From NCBI GenBank assembly GCA_963619325.1, contig CAVEVQ010000004.1:30477-94476 (forward strand): a stretch of 64,000 nt of DNA, given 5' to 3'. Positions 1-9,006 of this stretch are shown here, in pieces. This DNA comes from UBA1181 sp963619325. Its GTDB lineage: Bacteria > Bacteroidota > Bacteroidia > Bacteroidales > Paludibacteraceae. The notes beneath the pieces were generated by a model, which was not told the origin of the DNA, ran no database searches, and saw nothing but the letters and a program-made list of their open reading frames with translations. Both the position numbers and the translations under genes were made by a program. Every line of letters begins with the position of its first letter. Within the stretch, counting starts at the first letter, position 1.

Positions 1-1807
1 GTCCTGTTTTTGTTTTCTTTGCTTTTTCATCTAATTTCAGTCTTTCAAATATCAACTCACCCACCTGTTTGGGTGAATTCAAATTAATTTGTTCACCTAT
101 CAACTCATAAACCTTATTTTCAATAGTAGCCAACTGTTTTGTAAAATCAACTGACAAAGAGTGTAACGCCTCTATATCAATACGAACACCCTCCCACTCC
201 ATATCAACCAAAACATATACCAACGGCATCTCCACTTCATAAAAAAGATATTCAAGATTATTTTCTTTAATCAGCGGTTCTAACTTATTTTTCAATTTTA
301 AAGTTACATCAGCATCCTCGGCCGCATAATTACATAATTGTTTATGGTTTACCGAGCGAATTGGCAACTGATTTTTTCCTTTTGATCCACAAAGTTCCTC
401 ATAGGTTATCGTTTTATAATTGAGGTAAATTTCTGAAAGATAATCCATATTGTGCTTCATCTCTGGTTGCAACAGATAATGCGCAATCATTGTGTCAAAT
501 AGCTGACCTTTTACCTCAATGCCATAAGATTTCAAAAACAAAATATCAAATTTTATATTTTGACCAATCTTCATCAAATTTTGATTTTCAAAATAAGGTT
601 TGAAAATTTGAAGCCATTTCAAAGCCTCCGAACGATCAGCAGGCAAATAGACGAAAAATGCCTCACCTTCCTTAAAAGAAAACGATATTCCTACCAAATT
701 ATCTGAAAAAGGCGAAATACCAGTCGTTTCTGTGTCAAAACAGAAAAAATTCTGACTATCAAAAAAAGGCAAAATTTGAGTTATATCTTCTTGATTTTCA
801 ATAAGTTTATAGTGATGTTCAACCGAAGTTAACTCACTGAGATTCGTATGAAAATTTTCATTTGATACATCGGTGGCATCCATGTCAAAGAGATTGAGTT
901 GAATGGCATCATTTTTCTTTTCATTTTCAACTTTCAAAGTTGACACTCCAAACTTTGAAAGAAGATTTTTAAATTCTAACTCTTGAAAAATAGGAATCAA
1001 CTTTTCTGTTGAAACACTCTTCAATAAAAAATCATCTTCTTTAAAATCAATTGGAACATCCAACCGAATTGTTGCCAAATACTTTGAAAGTTTTATATTT
1101 TCAAAGTTCGCCTCTACCTTTGTTTTCAGAGCACCCTTTAGTTGAGAAGTTGAAGCAAGAAGATTATCTATTGAACCAAATTCATGCAAAATTTTTACTG
1201 CCGTCTTCTCCCCCACACCTGGACAACCAGGAATATTATCTGAAGCATCTCCCATCAAACCCAACAAATCAATAATTTGATTTGTGGACGAGACCTTCCA
1301 TTTTTCTTTCACCTCCTCAACACCCAAAGTGTCGTATCCAAAACCATGGAGAGGACGATACAAAAAAACTTTTTCATTAACCAACTGAGCATAATCCTTA
1401 TCGGGCGTGAGCATAAAAACAGTAAAATCTTTTTTGGCTGCCATTTGAGACAGCGTGCCAATCACATCATCGGCTTCAAAACCATCACACTCCACAATTG
1501 GAATATTGTAGGCATCCAAAATTTCTTTAATGATTGGAACAGAAGCATGAATATCTTCAGGAGTTGCCTGACGCTGTGCCTTGTATTCAGGGTAAAATTC
1601 ACGTCGGAAAGTAGGAGTTGCAGGATCAAAAGCAACAGCCAAATGTGTTGGTTTGCAGTTTTTTAGAACATCTTCCAAAGTATTTACAAAACCTAAAACA
1701 GCCGATGTATTGAATCCTTTAGAATTGATTCTTGGATTTTTTAAGAAAGCGTAATAAGAGCGATAAATAATCGCGTACGCATCTATAAGAAATAAAATTT
1801 TTCCCAT
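1..1807 (-). CDS. polA: DNA polymerase I, 5' part (runs off left edge)
   Basis: About 602 N-terminal residues of DNA polymerase I, which fills gaps after primer removal and excision repair. The frame is open without a break from the ATG at 1805-1807 to base 1. Residues 1 to about 260 form the 5'-3' flap exonuclease (start MGKILFLIDAYAI, then FEADDVIG and GDASDNIPG). A 3'-5' exonuclease domain follows with its first acidic motif intact (FDTETTGI), so proofreading is probably retained. The last visible stretch (NSPKQVGELIFERL) is the beginning of the polymerase domain, whose catalytic palm lies outside the window. It diverges from the polyprenyl synthase gene; the 149-bp gap holds a -7 box for each direction. 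Confidence 0.95.
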   Translation of the reverse strand, partial: MGKILFLIDAYAIIYRSYYAFLKNPRINSKGFNTSAVLGFVNTLEDVLKNCKPTHLAVAFDPATPTFRREFYPEYKAQRQATPEDIHASVPIIKEILDAYNIPIVECDGFEADDVIGTLSQMAAKKDFTVFMLTPDKDYAQLVNEKVFLYRPLHGFGYDTLGVEEVKEKWKVSSTNQIIDLLGLMGDASDNIPGCPGVGEKTAVKILHEFGSIDNLLASTSQLKGALKTKVEANFENIKLSKYLATIRLDVPIDFKEDDFLLKSVSTEKLIPIFQELEFKNLLSKFGVSTLKVENEKKNDAIQLNLFDMDATDVSNENFHTNLSELTSVEHHYKLIENQEDITQILPFFDSQNFFCFDTETTGISPFSDNLVGISFSFKEGEAFFVYLPADRSEALKWLQIFKPYFENQNLMKIGQNIKFDILFLKSYGIEVKGQLFDTMIAHYLLQPEMKHNMDYLSEIYLNYKTITYEELCGSKGKNQLPIRSVNHKQLCNYAAEDADVTLKLKNKLEPLIKENNLEYLFYEVEMPLVYVLVDMEWEGVRIDIEALHSLSVDFTKQLATIENKVYELIGEQINLNSPKQVGELIFERLKLDEKAKKTKTG

Positions 1808-1845
1808 TAGAAATACAAAACGGTTTAAGAAAAAGTAATCATAAA

Positions 1846-1853
1846 CAAAGATA
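1846..1853 (-). promoter_or_regulatory. -7 box for polA
   Basis: Minus-strand TATCTTTG matches the Bacteroidetes -7 consensus TAnnTTTG and lies about 40 bp upstream of the polA ATG. No convincing -33 TTTG is seen at 19-21 bp. Confidence 0.4.
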
Positions 1854-1926
1854 ATAAAGATTCGTAAAGAGAATAAAAGTATGACTATACAAAGTTATAT
1901 TAAGCAAAAAAGTAGAAATTAATTAC

Positions 1927-1934
1927 TACTTTTG
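1927..1934 (+). promoter_or_regulatory. -7 box for polyprenyl synthase gene
   Basis: TACTTTTG fits TAnnTTTG and lies 22 bp upstream of the ATG at 1957, giving a short leader. The -33 element is unclear. Confidence 0.4.
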
Positions 1935-1956
1935 CAAAAAATTCTGAAAACAGAAA

Positions 1957-2931
1957 ATGACGAGCATTGAGTTAATAAAAAAACCTATTCAGAAAGAATT
2001 TGCTATATTTCAGGAGAAATTCAGAGAAGCTTTTGAAAGCAACAACGAGTTTCTTAGTGCTGTTCATAGCCATATACTCAATAAAACTGGAAAGCAGATC
2101 AGACCATTGCTCACACTTCTTTCGGCTAAAAGTGTAGGAGATATAAATGATAACACCATTAGATGTGCTGTTTCATTAGAGATGCTGCACACAGCAAGTT
2201 TGATTCATGATGATGTTGTAGATGATAGTATGGAAAGAAGAGGACAACCCTCTGTAAATTCACGATGGAATAACAAAATTTCAGTATTAGTAGGCGACTA
2301 TCTTCTTTCTCAATCACTCTCCATTGCCACACTAACAGAAAATATTTTAGTTTTAAAAAAAATAACACAATTAGGAAAAGAACTCTCAGAGGGAGAACTT
2401 CTTCAAATGCAAAATGTCAAAAACATCAATAGAGACGAAAAAAAATATATTAACGTAATTAAGAAAAAAACTGCCACTTTATTTGATACTTGCACTTATT
2501 CTGGAGCAGTTTCAACACACTGCACAAGTGAAGAAGCAGAAATACTCCGAAAATTCGGAGAGCTTTACGGAATATGCTTTCAAATTAAAGATGATATTTT
2601 TGACTACATTTCCACAGAAGAAGAGATAGGAAAACCAGTAGGAAACGATATCAAAGAAGGAAAAATCACCCTTCCCCTACTCTACGCTCTCAATACAAAC
2701 GAAAAAGAAAGAAACAAATACATTGAAATTCTCAGTAAGAAAGATTTCACAAAAGAAAATATAGAAAAACTCATTCACTTCAGCATAGATAACGGTGGTA
2801 TTGAGTATGCTGAAAAACGAATTTTAGATTTCAAAGCAGAGGGTGATAAAATATTAGAAAAAATAAATAATATTGATATAAGAGAATCTTTGAGTATGAT
2901 GTTGGAGCATACAATCAACCGTAAAAAATAG
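1957..2931 (+). CDS. ispB: Polyprenyl diphosphate synthase (octaprenyl-type)
   Basis: A 324-residue trans-prenyltransferase that extends farnesyl diphosphate with isopentenyl diphosphate, most likely to make the side chain of menaquinone. Both aspartate-rich motifs that bind Mg-diphosphate are present: DDVVD at residues 85-89 and DDIFD near residue 212. The N-terminal GKQIRP substrate-binding motif is at about 45-50. Length matches the long-chain all-trans family. The product chain length cannot be read from the sequence, so octaprenyl is inferred from family likeness. It is a single gene with its own -7 box, ending at a strong hairpin shared with the convergent deoC operon. Confidence 0.9.
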   Translation: MTSIELIKKPIQKEFAIFQEKFREAFESNNEFLSAVHSHILNKTGKQIRPLLTLLSAKSVGDINDNTIRCAVSLEMLHTASLIHDDVVDDSMERRGQPSVNSRWNNKISVLVGDYLLSQSLSIATLTENILVLKKITQLGKELSEGELLQMQNVKNINRDEKKYINVIKKKTATLFDTCTYSGAVSTHCTSEEAEILRKFGELYGICFQIKDDIFDYISTEEEIGKPVGNDIKEGKITLPLLYALNTNEKERNKYIEILSKKDFTKENIEKLIHFSIDNGGIEYAEKRILDFKAEGDKILEKINNIDIRESLSMMLEHTINRKK

Positions 2932-2977
2932 TTTTCTCATATTATCACAAACAAAAATTTTAATAACAGATAATAAA

Positions 2978-3013
2978 AGAAATAAGCCTATACATCAATA
3001 TAGGCTTATTTCT
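2978..3013. terminator. Bidirectional terminator between ispB and deoC
   Basis: Perfect 15-bp inverted repeat (AGAAATAAGCCTATA / its complement) with a 6-nt loop in the 99-bp convergent gap. It is A-rich on the left and T-containing on the right, so it can serve both operons. Confidence 0.8.
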
Positions 3014-3030
3014 TTACCAATAATTATTCA

Positions 3031-3909
3031 TCAAAAATACTCTATTTCTTTATCAGCTAAAGCAGAAATTAACTTGTTTGTAAGGCGACTTGTACCCACA
3101 CGGAAAAGTTCTGGTTTCAACCAATCTTCACCTAAAACAGCATCCACGATTGAGTAGTAAGAAACAGCAGTTTCTACATCCGAAACACCACCAGCAACCT
3201 TCAATCCAATTTTTTTATTATTCAACTCGTTGTATTCTTTAATTGTTTTTGCCATAACGTAGGCAGCCTCAAAAGTGGCTCCCACAGAATTTTTTCCGGT
3301 CGAAGTTTTAATAAAATCTGCACCTGCCACCATCGCAATCAAAGAAGCCTTTTTAATTAAGACTGGGTCTTTTAAAAGACCAGTCTCTAATATCACCTTC
3401 ATTTTCGCCTCCTGACACGATGTTTTTATTTCAGACAATTCATCATACACATCAGAGTAGTTTTGCGATAAGAAGAGAGATAAAGGCATTACAACGTCAA
3501 TCTCCGAAGCACCATACATAACAGACATTCCTGTTTCAGCGATTTTAACCTCTACAAACGTGTTTGAATGAGGAAAACCAACCACAGTAGCAATATCCAT
3601 ATCCTCCTCCAAAGAGTCCTTTACAGTGCTTACAAATGAAGGATAAACACAAATAGCAGCAGGATGAGGCAAAATTTCAAACTCATCGTCAAACTTGTTA
3701 ACAAGCTCAACCATATTTGAAATTTTCTCCTCTGAGTCGTCAGAGTTCAAAGAAGTCAAGTCAATACAACTTAAAATCTTACTATAGACCAATTTTTCAT
3801 TGTTTTTTTTAAAATTTTCCTTTATAATTTTATTGACCTCAGAAGAAACAACTTCCTTATCTAAACCAGTAAAATCATATTTAGAAAAAAGTTCGTCGAA
3901 ACGATCCAT
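3031..3909 (-). CDS. deoC: Deoxyribose-phosphate aldolase
   Basis: Cleaves 2-deoxyribose 5-phosphate to glyceraldehyde 3-phosphate and acetaldehyde in deoxynucleoside salvage. At 292 residues it is the long DeoC form. The Schiff-base lysine lies in FIKTSTGK (K201), and the second catalytic lysine lies in KVAGG near residue 238. It is the last gene of a minus-strand operon nadA-mazG-deoC, 24 bp after the mazG-like gene. The pairing with a nucleotide pyrophosphohydrolase fits a role in nucleotide clean-up. Confidence 0.95.
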   Translation of the reverse strand: MDRFDELFSKYDFTGLDKEVVSSEVNKIIKENFKKNNEKLVYSKILSCIDLTSLNSDDSEEKISNMVELVNKFDDEFEILPHPAAICVYPSFVSTVKDSLEEDMDIATVVGFPHSNTFVEVKIAETGMSVMYGASEIDVVMPLSLFLSQNYSDVYDELSEIKTSCQEAKMKVILETGLLKDPVLIKKASLIAMVAGADFIKTSTGKNSVGATFEAAYVMAKTIKEYNELNNKKIGLKVAGGVSDVETAVSYYSIVDAVLGEDWLKPELFRVGTSRLTNKLISALADKEIEYF

Positions 3910-3933
3910 TGATATATAATTATTAAAGTATTA

Positions 3934-4284
3934 TTATATTAATTTTTCATTGTTCAAATGACGAGTAGAATCACGTTCTGTTTTCTTTTTTATATTCATC
4001 TGCATTGCTTCAGCCAAGTTAACACCCGTTTGGTTAGCAATACAGGTTAAAACCCAGAGAACATCAGCAAGTTCGTCTTGTAAAGAGAAATGTAAATCGG
4101 AATTTTTACTTGATTGGTCGCCATATTTGCGAGCCATCACGCGAGCCAGTTCCCCTACTTCCTCTGTCAAGCAAGCCATATTTGTCAATTCACTAAAATA
4201 GCGAACACCATATTGTTTAATCCAAGAGTCCACTGTTTTCTGTAAATCATTAAGTGTCAAATTATTATCCATAGAAAAAGACAC
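3934..4284 (-). CDS. MazG-like nucleotide pyrophosphohydrolase
   Basis: A 116-residue single-domain all-alpha NTP pyrophosphatase of the MazG/dUTPase-like superfamily. The Mg-binding pattern is visible: EEVGE in helix 2 (LTEEVGELARVMA) and DELADVLW in helix 3. Such enzymes hydrolyse (d)NTPs to NMP and pyrophosphate. The true substrate, standard or damaged nucleotide, cannot be told from sequence. It starts 6 bp after the nadA stop and precedes deoC, so the three are probably co-transcribed. Confidence 0.85.
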   Translation of the reverse strand: MSFSMDNNLTLNDLQKTVDSWIKQYGVRYFSELTNMACLTEEVGELARVMARKYGDQSSKNSDLHFSLQDELADVLWVLTCIANQTGVNLAEAMQMNIKKKTERDSTRHLNNEKLI

Positions 4285-4290
4285 AAAAAT

Positions 4291-5247
4291 CTACAAACCT
4301 AATTTCTTGCTGATTTCCAACATTCTAAGAATAGGCAACTTCGCACGTTCAATAATAGAAGAATCAACAAAAACTTCTGGTTCTTCGTTCTTCAAAGCGT
4401 TATAAAGTTTTTCTAACGTGTTGAGCTTCATGTAAGAACAGTCGTTACAACCGCAAGTAGAATCGTTTGGAGGAGCAGGAATGAAATTCTTATGAGGAGC
4501 TTGTTTGCGCATCTCATGAAGAATACCACTTTCTGTAGCCACAATGAAATCGTTACAATCCTCGCAGGTAACCGCATATTTGAGTAGTGCAGCCGTAGAA
4601 CCAACTTTATCAGCCAATTTAACTACAGGACCTTGGCACTCAGGATGAACTAAAACTTTAGCTTTAGGAAAATCCTTTTTAAGTTCTAAAATTTTCTCTA
4701 TTGAAAATTTCTCATGAACATGGCAAGCACCATTCCAAAGTTTCATGGAGCGACCAGTAATAGAGTTGATATAATTTCCCAAATTTCGGTCGGGACCAAA
4801 GATAATTTTTTCGCCAACAGGAAAACTTTCAACAATTTGCTTTGCGTTAGAAGATGTAACAACCACATCCGTCAAAGCCTTTACAGCGGCAGACGTATTG
4901 ACGTACGAAATAACCGTATGTCCAGGGTTTTCTTCAATAAACTTTTTAAAATCATCTGCAGGGCAACTATCTGCGAGAGAGCAACCCGCTTCAACATCAG
5001 GAACAAGTACTTTCTTATTTGGACAAAGAATTTTGGCCGTTTCGCCCATAAAATGAACACCACAAAGAACAATTATGTCCGCCTCCGTTTTAGCAGCCTG
5101 CTGAGCCAAAGCTAGACTATCACCGACACAGTCTGCTATATCTTGAATTTCTCCAACCGTGTAGTAGTGAGCCATAATGACAGCGTTACGTTCCTTCTTC
5201 AAACGAACGATTTCTTTTTTCAGATATTCATTATCTAATTCATTCAT
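4291..5247 (-). CDS. nadA: Quinolinate synthase A
   Basis: Condenses iminoaspartate with dihydroxyacetone phosphate to quinolinate, the second step of de novo NAD synthesis, using a [4Fe-4S] cluster. The 318-residue protein has the expected cluster cysteines: C89 in DVEAGCSLAD, one in NGACHVHEK, and the C-terminal CGCNDCSYM. The MAHYY motif near residue 25 is also typical. It is first in the operon with mazG and deoC. Its partner nadB lies 613 bp away on the other strand, so the two are divergent rather than co-transcribed. A minus-strand TATATTTG at 5449-5456 would give a leader of about 200 nt. Confidence 0.95.
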   Translation of the reverse strand: MNELDNEYLKKEIVRLKKERNAVIMAHYYTVGEIQDIADCVGDSLALAQQAAKTEADIIVLCGVHFMGETAKILCPNKKVLVPDVEAGCSLADSCPADDFKKFIEENPGHTVISYVNTSAAVKALTDVVVTSSNAKQIVESFPVGEKIIFGPDRNLGNYINSITGRSMKLWNGACHVHEKFSIEKILELKKDFPKAKVLVHPECQGPVVKLADKVGSTAALLKYAVTCEDCNDFIVATESGILHEMRKQAPHKNFIPAPPNDSTCGCNDCSYMKLNTLEKLYNALKNEEPEVFVDSSIIERAKLPILRMLEISKKLGL

Positions 5248-5860
5248 ATCTATAAATATAATTTTATTATATAATAAAGATAAGAATAATAAGGATGATA
5301 GACTGTTAGTTAAGTTAAAAGAAAAAATAAGAAACAGTTGCGCTTATCATTCTTAAAAAACAATCCACAGAAAGATGGACTATGTGTCAATATTAAATTA
5401 GTAAGAATGAGACACTTACGAATTATATTAACAGTGTTAATAATAGGGCAAATATACAAAAACTTAAAAAAATAAAAATGAGGGAGAGGTTAGATAATAG
5501 GTTGAAAGAAGATAGTAAAAAAGAGAAGAGAAAGTTGCAAAGTTGATATTAAGGAGTGTATATAAAAAGAAATGAACAATGAAAATAAAGTTGTTATTTT
5601 TTTATAGATGTGATTTTACAAGTTTTTAACAAGAGTATGAACAGTGGAGAAAATATTATAGAGTAATGAATGAGCTGGAAAATCTATTAAGCATGAATTG
5701 TACGATTAAGTGAGTTGAATAGAAGAAGAATAAAAGAGAACATTAATTTTTAATGTTCTCTTTTTTCTTTAATATAGATAGTTCAGAAAATAAATAAAAC
5801 CTCACTAATTTCGGTCAAACTGATATAAATTTGTCACTCAGACCATAAATAGATTTGATT
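5248..5860. other. 613-bp AT-rich intergenic region between nadA and nadB
   Basis: No gene of ordinary size is present. It holds a possible minus-strand -7 box TATATTTG (5449-5456) for nadA, a plus-strand -7 box TAAATTTG (5826-5833) 27 bp before the nadB ATG, and a strong hairpin at 5732-5764. The only plus-strand reading frames are very short (22 codons from 5478, 15 codons from 5666), and neither has clear support. Either a small RNA or a long nadA leader could occupy the middle. Confidence 0.5.
5732..5764 (+). terminator. Terminator-like hairpin upstream of nadB
   Basis: A perfect 15-bp stem (AAAAGAGAACATTAA / complement) with a 3-nt loop ends in a T-rich tract on the plus strand. There is no recognised plus-strand gene before it, so it either closes a small transcript or insulates the nadB promoter. 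Confidence 0.65.
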
Positions 5861-7492
5861 ATGATAAAGAAATATGACTTTTTGGTAATTGGTTCTGGAA
5901 TAGCAGGTATGAGTTTTGCTTTAAAGGTGGCTGCAAAGGGGAAAGTAGCCATTTTGTGTAAGACGAATATGGATGAAGCCAACACGCATTATGCGCAGGG
6001 TGGAATTGCTTCAGTAACTAAGAAAACAGACAATTTTGAGGATCATATTGTTGACACTTTGATTGCTGGAGATGGAATATGTAATGAGAATGTAGTACGA
6101 AAGGTGGTAGAGTGTGCTCCTGAACAAATCAAACAACTATTGGAATGGGGCGTGGATTTTGATAGAAAAGAAGATGGAAATTTTGATCTCCATAAGGAGG
6201 GTGGTCATTCTGATTTTCGTATTCTTCACCACAAAGACAATACGGGAGAGGAGATTCAAAACAGTCTTATCAAACGTGTTCGTAACAACCCAAACATTGA
6301 TATATATGAAGAGCATTTTGCTATAGAAATTATTACTCAACATCATCTGGGTGAGTTGGTGAAACATACCACGCCTAATATAGAATGTTATGGAGCGTAT
6401 GTTTTGGATATTAAGACCAATCATGTAGACACGTTTCTTTCTAAAGTAACTATGATGTGTACGGGTGGTATAGGAAATATTTATCAGACGACTACGAATC
6501 CGCCAGTTGCCACGGGAGATGGAATATCAATGGTTTATCGTGCGAAGGGATTGGTAGACGATATGGAGTTTGTTCAGTTTCACCCTACTGCTTTGTATCA
6601 TCCAGGAGACCGTCCTTCATTCCTCATCACGGAGGCTATGAGAGGTTACGGAGGAATTTTACGAAACAAGGCGGGAGAATCATTTATGGAAAGATATGAT
6701 TCTCGTGGTTCGTTGGCTCCTCGTGATGTGGTTGCTCGTTCAATTGACACAGAGATGAAGAAAACGGGAGATGAATGTGTTTATTTGGACGTAACGCATA
6801 AGGATCCAGAGGTTACTAAACGTGAATACCCCACCATCTACAATAAATGTCTTTCTTTAGGTATTGACATAACAAGAGACTACATACCTGTTGCACCGGC
6901 GGCACACTATTTTTGTGGAGGAATAAAAGTTGATATGAATGCAAGAACGACCATAAATCGTCTGTATGCAGCTGGTGAATGTTCATGTACGGGGTTACAT
7001 GGAGCCAATCGATTGGCTTCCAACTCATTGATTGAGGCGATAGTCTATGCAGATGCAGCAGCAAAAGATTCGTTGCGACTATTGCCAAGTCTGTCATGGA
7101 ATGAAGAAGTCCCAGAGTGGAATGATGAAGGTACGTCGCTCAATGAAGAGATGGTGTTGATTACGCAGAGTGAGAAGGAGGTGAATCAGATTATGCAGGC
7201 ATATGTGGGAATTGTGCGTTCCAACCTCCGTTTGAAACGTGCGTATGACCGTTTGGAGTTGCTCTACAAAGAAACAGAGAGTTTGTTTCAGCGTTCTGTA
7301 GTGTCAAAAGAAATCTGTGAATTAAGAAATATCATCAATACTGCCTATTTGGTGATTAAGTTTGCTATGCAGCGCAAGGAAAGTCGAGGTTTGCACTATA
7401 CGATTGACTATCCAAAGCGTAACAATCACATGAGCAAGTATGATGTTGATGCGTTGAAGAAGATGCAGGAAGGGAAAGTGAAGGCTGAATAA
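5861..7492 (+). CDS. nadB: L-aspartate oxidase
   Basis: A 543-residue FAD enzyme that oxidises L-aspartate to iminoaspartate, the first step of de novo NAD synthesis, feeding NadA. An FAD-binding GSGIAGMS is at the N-terminus. The succinate dehydrogenase/aspartate oxidase signatures HYAQGG, QFHPTAL and GLHGANRLASNSL follow, with a helical C-terminal domain. I chose the ATG at 5861 rather than the in-frame TTG two codons earlier. In an anaerobe the electron acceptor is probably fumarate rather than oxygen (family knowledge). It is monocistronic with its own -7 box and a terminator at 7516-7541. Confidence 0.95.
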   Translation: MIKKYDFLVIGSGIAGMSFALKVAAKGKVAILCKTNMDEANTHYAQGGIASVTKKTDNFEDHIVDTLIAGDGICNENVVRKVVECAPEQIKQLLEWGVDFDRKEDGNFDLHKEGGHSDFRILHHKDNTGEEIQNSLIKRVRNNPNIDIYEEHFAIEIITQHHLGELVKHTTPNIECYGAYVLDIKTNHVDTFLSKVTMMCTGGIGNIYQTTTNPPVATGDGISMVYRAKGLVDDMEFVQFHPTALYHPGDRPSFLITEAMRGYGGILRNKAGESFMERYDSRGSLAPRDVVARSIDTEMKKTGDECVYLDVTHKDPEVTKREYPTIYNKCLSLGIDITRDYIPVAPAAHYFCGGIKVDMNARTTINRLYAAGECSCTGLHGANRLASNSLIEAIVYADAAAKDSLRLLPSLSWNEEVPEWNDEGTSLNEEMVLITQSEKEVNQIMQAYVGIVRSNLRLKRAYDRLELLYKETESLFQRSVVSKEICELRNIINTAYLVIKFAMQRKESRGLHYTIDYPKRNNHMSKYDVDALKKMQEGKVKAE

Positions 7493-7515
7493 AGTGTTTT
7501 TGTATTGATAGATTA

Positions 7516-7541
7516 GAGGCTCAGAGTTAACTTTGAGCCTC
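7516..7541 (+). terminator. Terminator after nadB
   Basis: GAGGCTCA and its complement in a 26-nt near-perfect palindrome, followed by CTATTTTTTAT. Confidence 0.8.
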
Positions 7542-7687
7542 CTATTTTTTATAATTTTATATTCATAGAGAACTTGAGTAGACAATCATTGAAGCGATGA
7601 ATTAATTTTTTGTTGTTATAGTTGTTGGTACATGACAATTAGGAAAGGCTACACTGTTTCGTCTTCAATTAGAAAAATTTATAAAAG

Positions 7688-8860
7688 TTACTTAATGAAG
7701 TTGTTTTTAGAAAATTCAAAAGGTTCTGGTTTTCCGAGAGTAAATACTTGATTATTAGTTGTTTTAAGAGATGTGTTTTTATTATTGTAGATAGCACAAG
7801 ATGAGATAGAGATAGTTTTGCTACCTGGGACAATTATACCATAACTTGTACATTTCTCGTTTGCTGCGAAGTCGTTGCGATAGATGAGTTGGTCGTTTAT
7901 ATAGAAATAAAATTCGTCAGATTTACGTTCAATGGCAAGTTTTGTAAAATCAGAAAAATTGCAGACACCATTTTTGAGCAGTACTTCAGCGAATGTTGGC
8001 ATGCAAAGAGAGTTGTTGGCTGTACACCTATATTGTTGATAATTAGAAGAATAGTAAACGATGAAATAGTTACGAGCAGTTTTATTGCTATTGTCATCAT
8101 AGCCTGTAAAAATTCCTATGCAACTGCCTTCGTTAGATGTTATGTCTCCTTTTATTTTGAGTTCATAATAAAAGTCATCTTCAACGCTGACAGAATTGAT
8201 AGGAATAGATGTGTTATTACTCGAGTTTATTTTAATGTAATAGATACCATTGCTTGTTTGGAAGACATTGCCTTCGTTATCAATGTTGTAATAGTTTTTA
8301 GAGAGTCTAAGAGAGTCTACAACGTGAGCATAACTGCCTGTATAAGTATCTCCATAGGCAGCCCATGATGGTTCTTCTTTCTTTGTATTGAAAAGCTCGT
8401 CTATATAGTATTGTTTTCTTTCTCCTGAAAAGTTGACTTGCCAGCTACGGTCGTCAACAATGTCGCCTCCACACATGAGGGATTTCCATTCTGTGTTGCT
8501 TAGTGTTGAATTATCGTGTCTGCGGTTTAGAAGACCGTGAGAAAGTTCGTGAAACACCACATTTTGGCGCAAATCCTCGCAATTTTCGTATTGGGTAACA
8601 TTGTTCCAGTATGTTCTGTCAATCTCTACAAGAATAGGGTCGGAATAAGTACAGAGACCAATGGTAGGGTTTTCTAAATCAGAAAATTTCATAATCAAAC
8701 CATCCTTTTCCACATCGAAATTAAATCCGTGGCTTTTAGCCTCACTGAGAAAAAGGTCAAGGTAGGGATTAAGTTCAGAATCAACAGAATAATGTTCTTT
8801 ATCTTTCTTGCAGGAGAATAGGCAGGATGAGAAAATAAGTAGTAGAAATAATTTTTTCAT
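7688..8860 (-). CDS. Lipoprotein with zinc-protease motif and lectin-like C-terminus
   Basis: A 390-residue exported lipoprotein: hydrophobic signal with a lipobox ending at C17 (LFSC). Residues 30-180 form a protease-like domain with HELSH at 104-108 and a further histidine at 115 (HELSHGLLNRRH). SLMCGG at 127-132 may be a Met-turn. The spacing to the third histidine is one residue longer than in classical metzincins, so family assignment is uncertain. Residues about 215-360 are beta-rich and resemble a concanavalin/LamG-like domain (FYFYINDQLIYRND is typical). I infer a surface metallopeptidase with a glycan- or protein-binding module; the substrate is unknown. It is a single gene on the minus strand, 146 bp beyond the DUF1846 gene. 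Confidence 0.65.
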   Translation of the reverse strand: MKKLFLLLIFSSCLFSCKKDKEHYSVDSELNPYLDLFLSEAKSHGFNFDVEKDGLIMKFSDLENPTIGLCTYSDPILVEIDRTYWNNVTQYENCEDLRQNVVFHELSHGLLNRRHDNSTLSNTEWKSLMCGGDIVDDRSWQVNFSGERKQYYIDELFNTKKEEPSWAAYGDTYTGSYAHVVDSLRLSKNYYNIDNEGNVFQTSNGIYYIKINSSNNTSIPINSVSVEDDFYYELKIKGDITSNEGSCIGIFTGYDDNSNKTARNYFIVYYSSNYQQYRCTANNSLCMPTFAEVLLKNGVCNFSDFTKLAIERKSDEFYFYINDQLIYRNDFAANEKCTSYGIIVPGSKTISISSCAIYNNKNTSLKTTNNQVFTLGKPEPFEFSKNNFIK

Positions 8861-8941
8861 ACGGATGAAAGTTTTTTGATAAATGCAATATTAGAAATTT
8901 TCAAAAACTTTGTAGAAATTTTTCAATAAGAAAAAAAGACA

Positions 8942-8976
8942 AACCCTCTCCCATTTCTTTAAAATGAGAGGGGGTT
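8942..8976 (-). terminator. Terminator of the DUF1846 gene
   Basis: A 15-bp stem with one mismatch (AACCCTCTCCCATTT against AAATGAGAGGGGGTT), followed on the minus strand by TTGTCTTTTTTTCTT. Confidence 0.75.
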
Positions 8977-9006
8977 AAAAGTTGATATTAGATAAGTTGT
9001 CTTCTG

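Noticed and set aside
1051..1666. Two plus-strand open frames of 74 and 129 codons.
   Set aside because: Both are antisense to polA, whose minus-strand reading is continuous and motif-rich.
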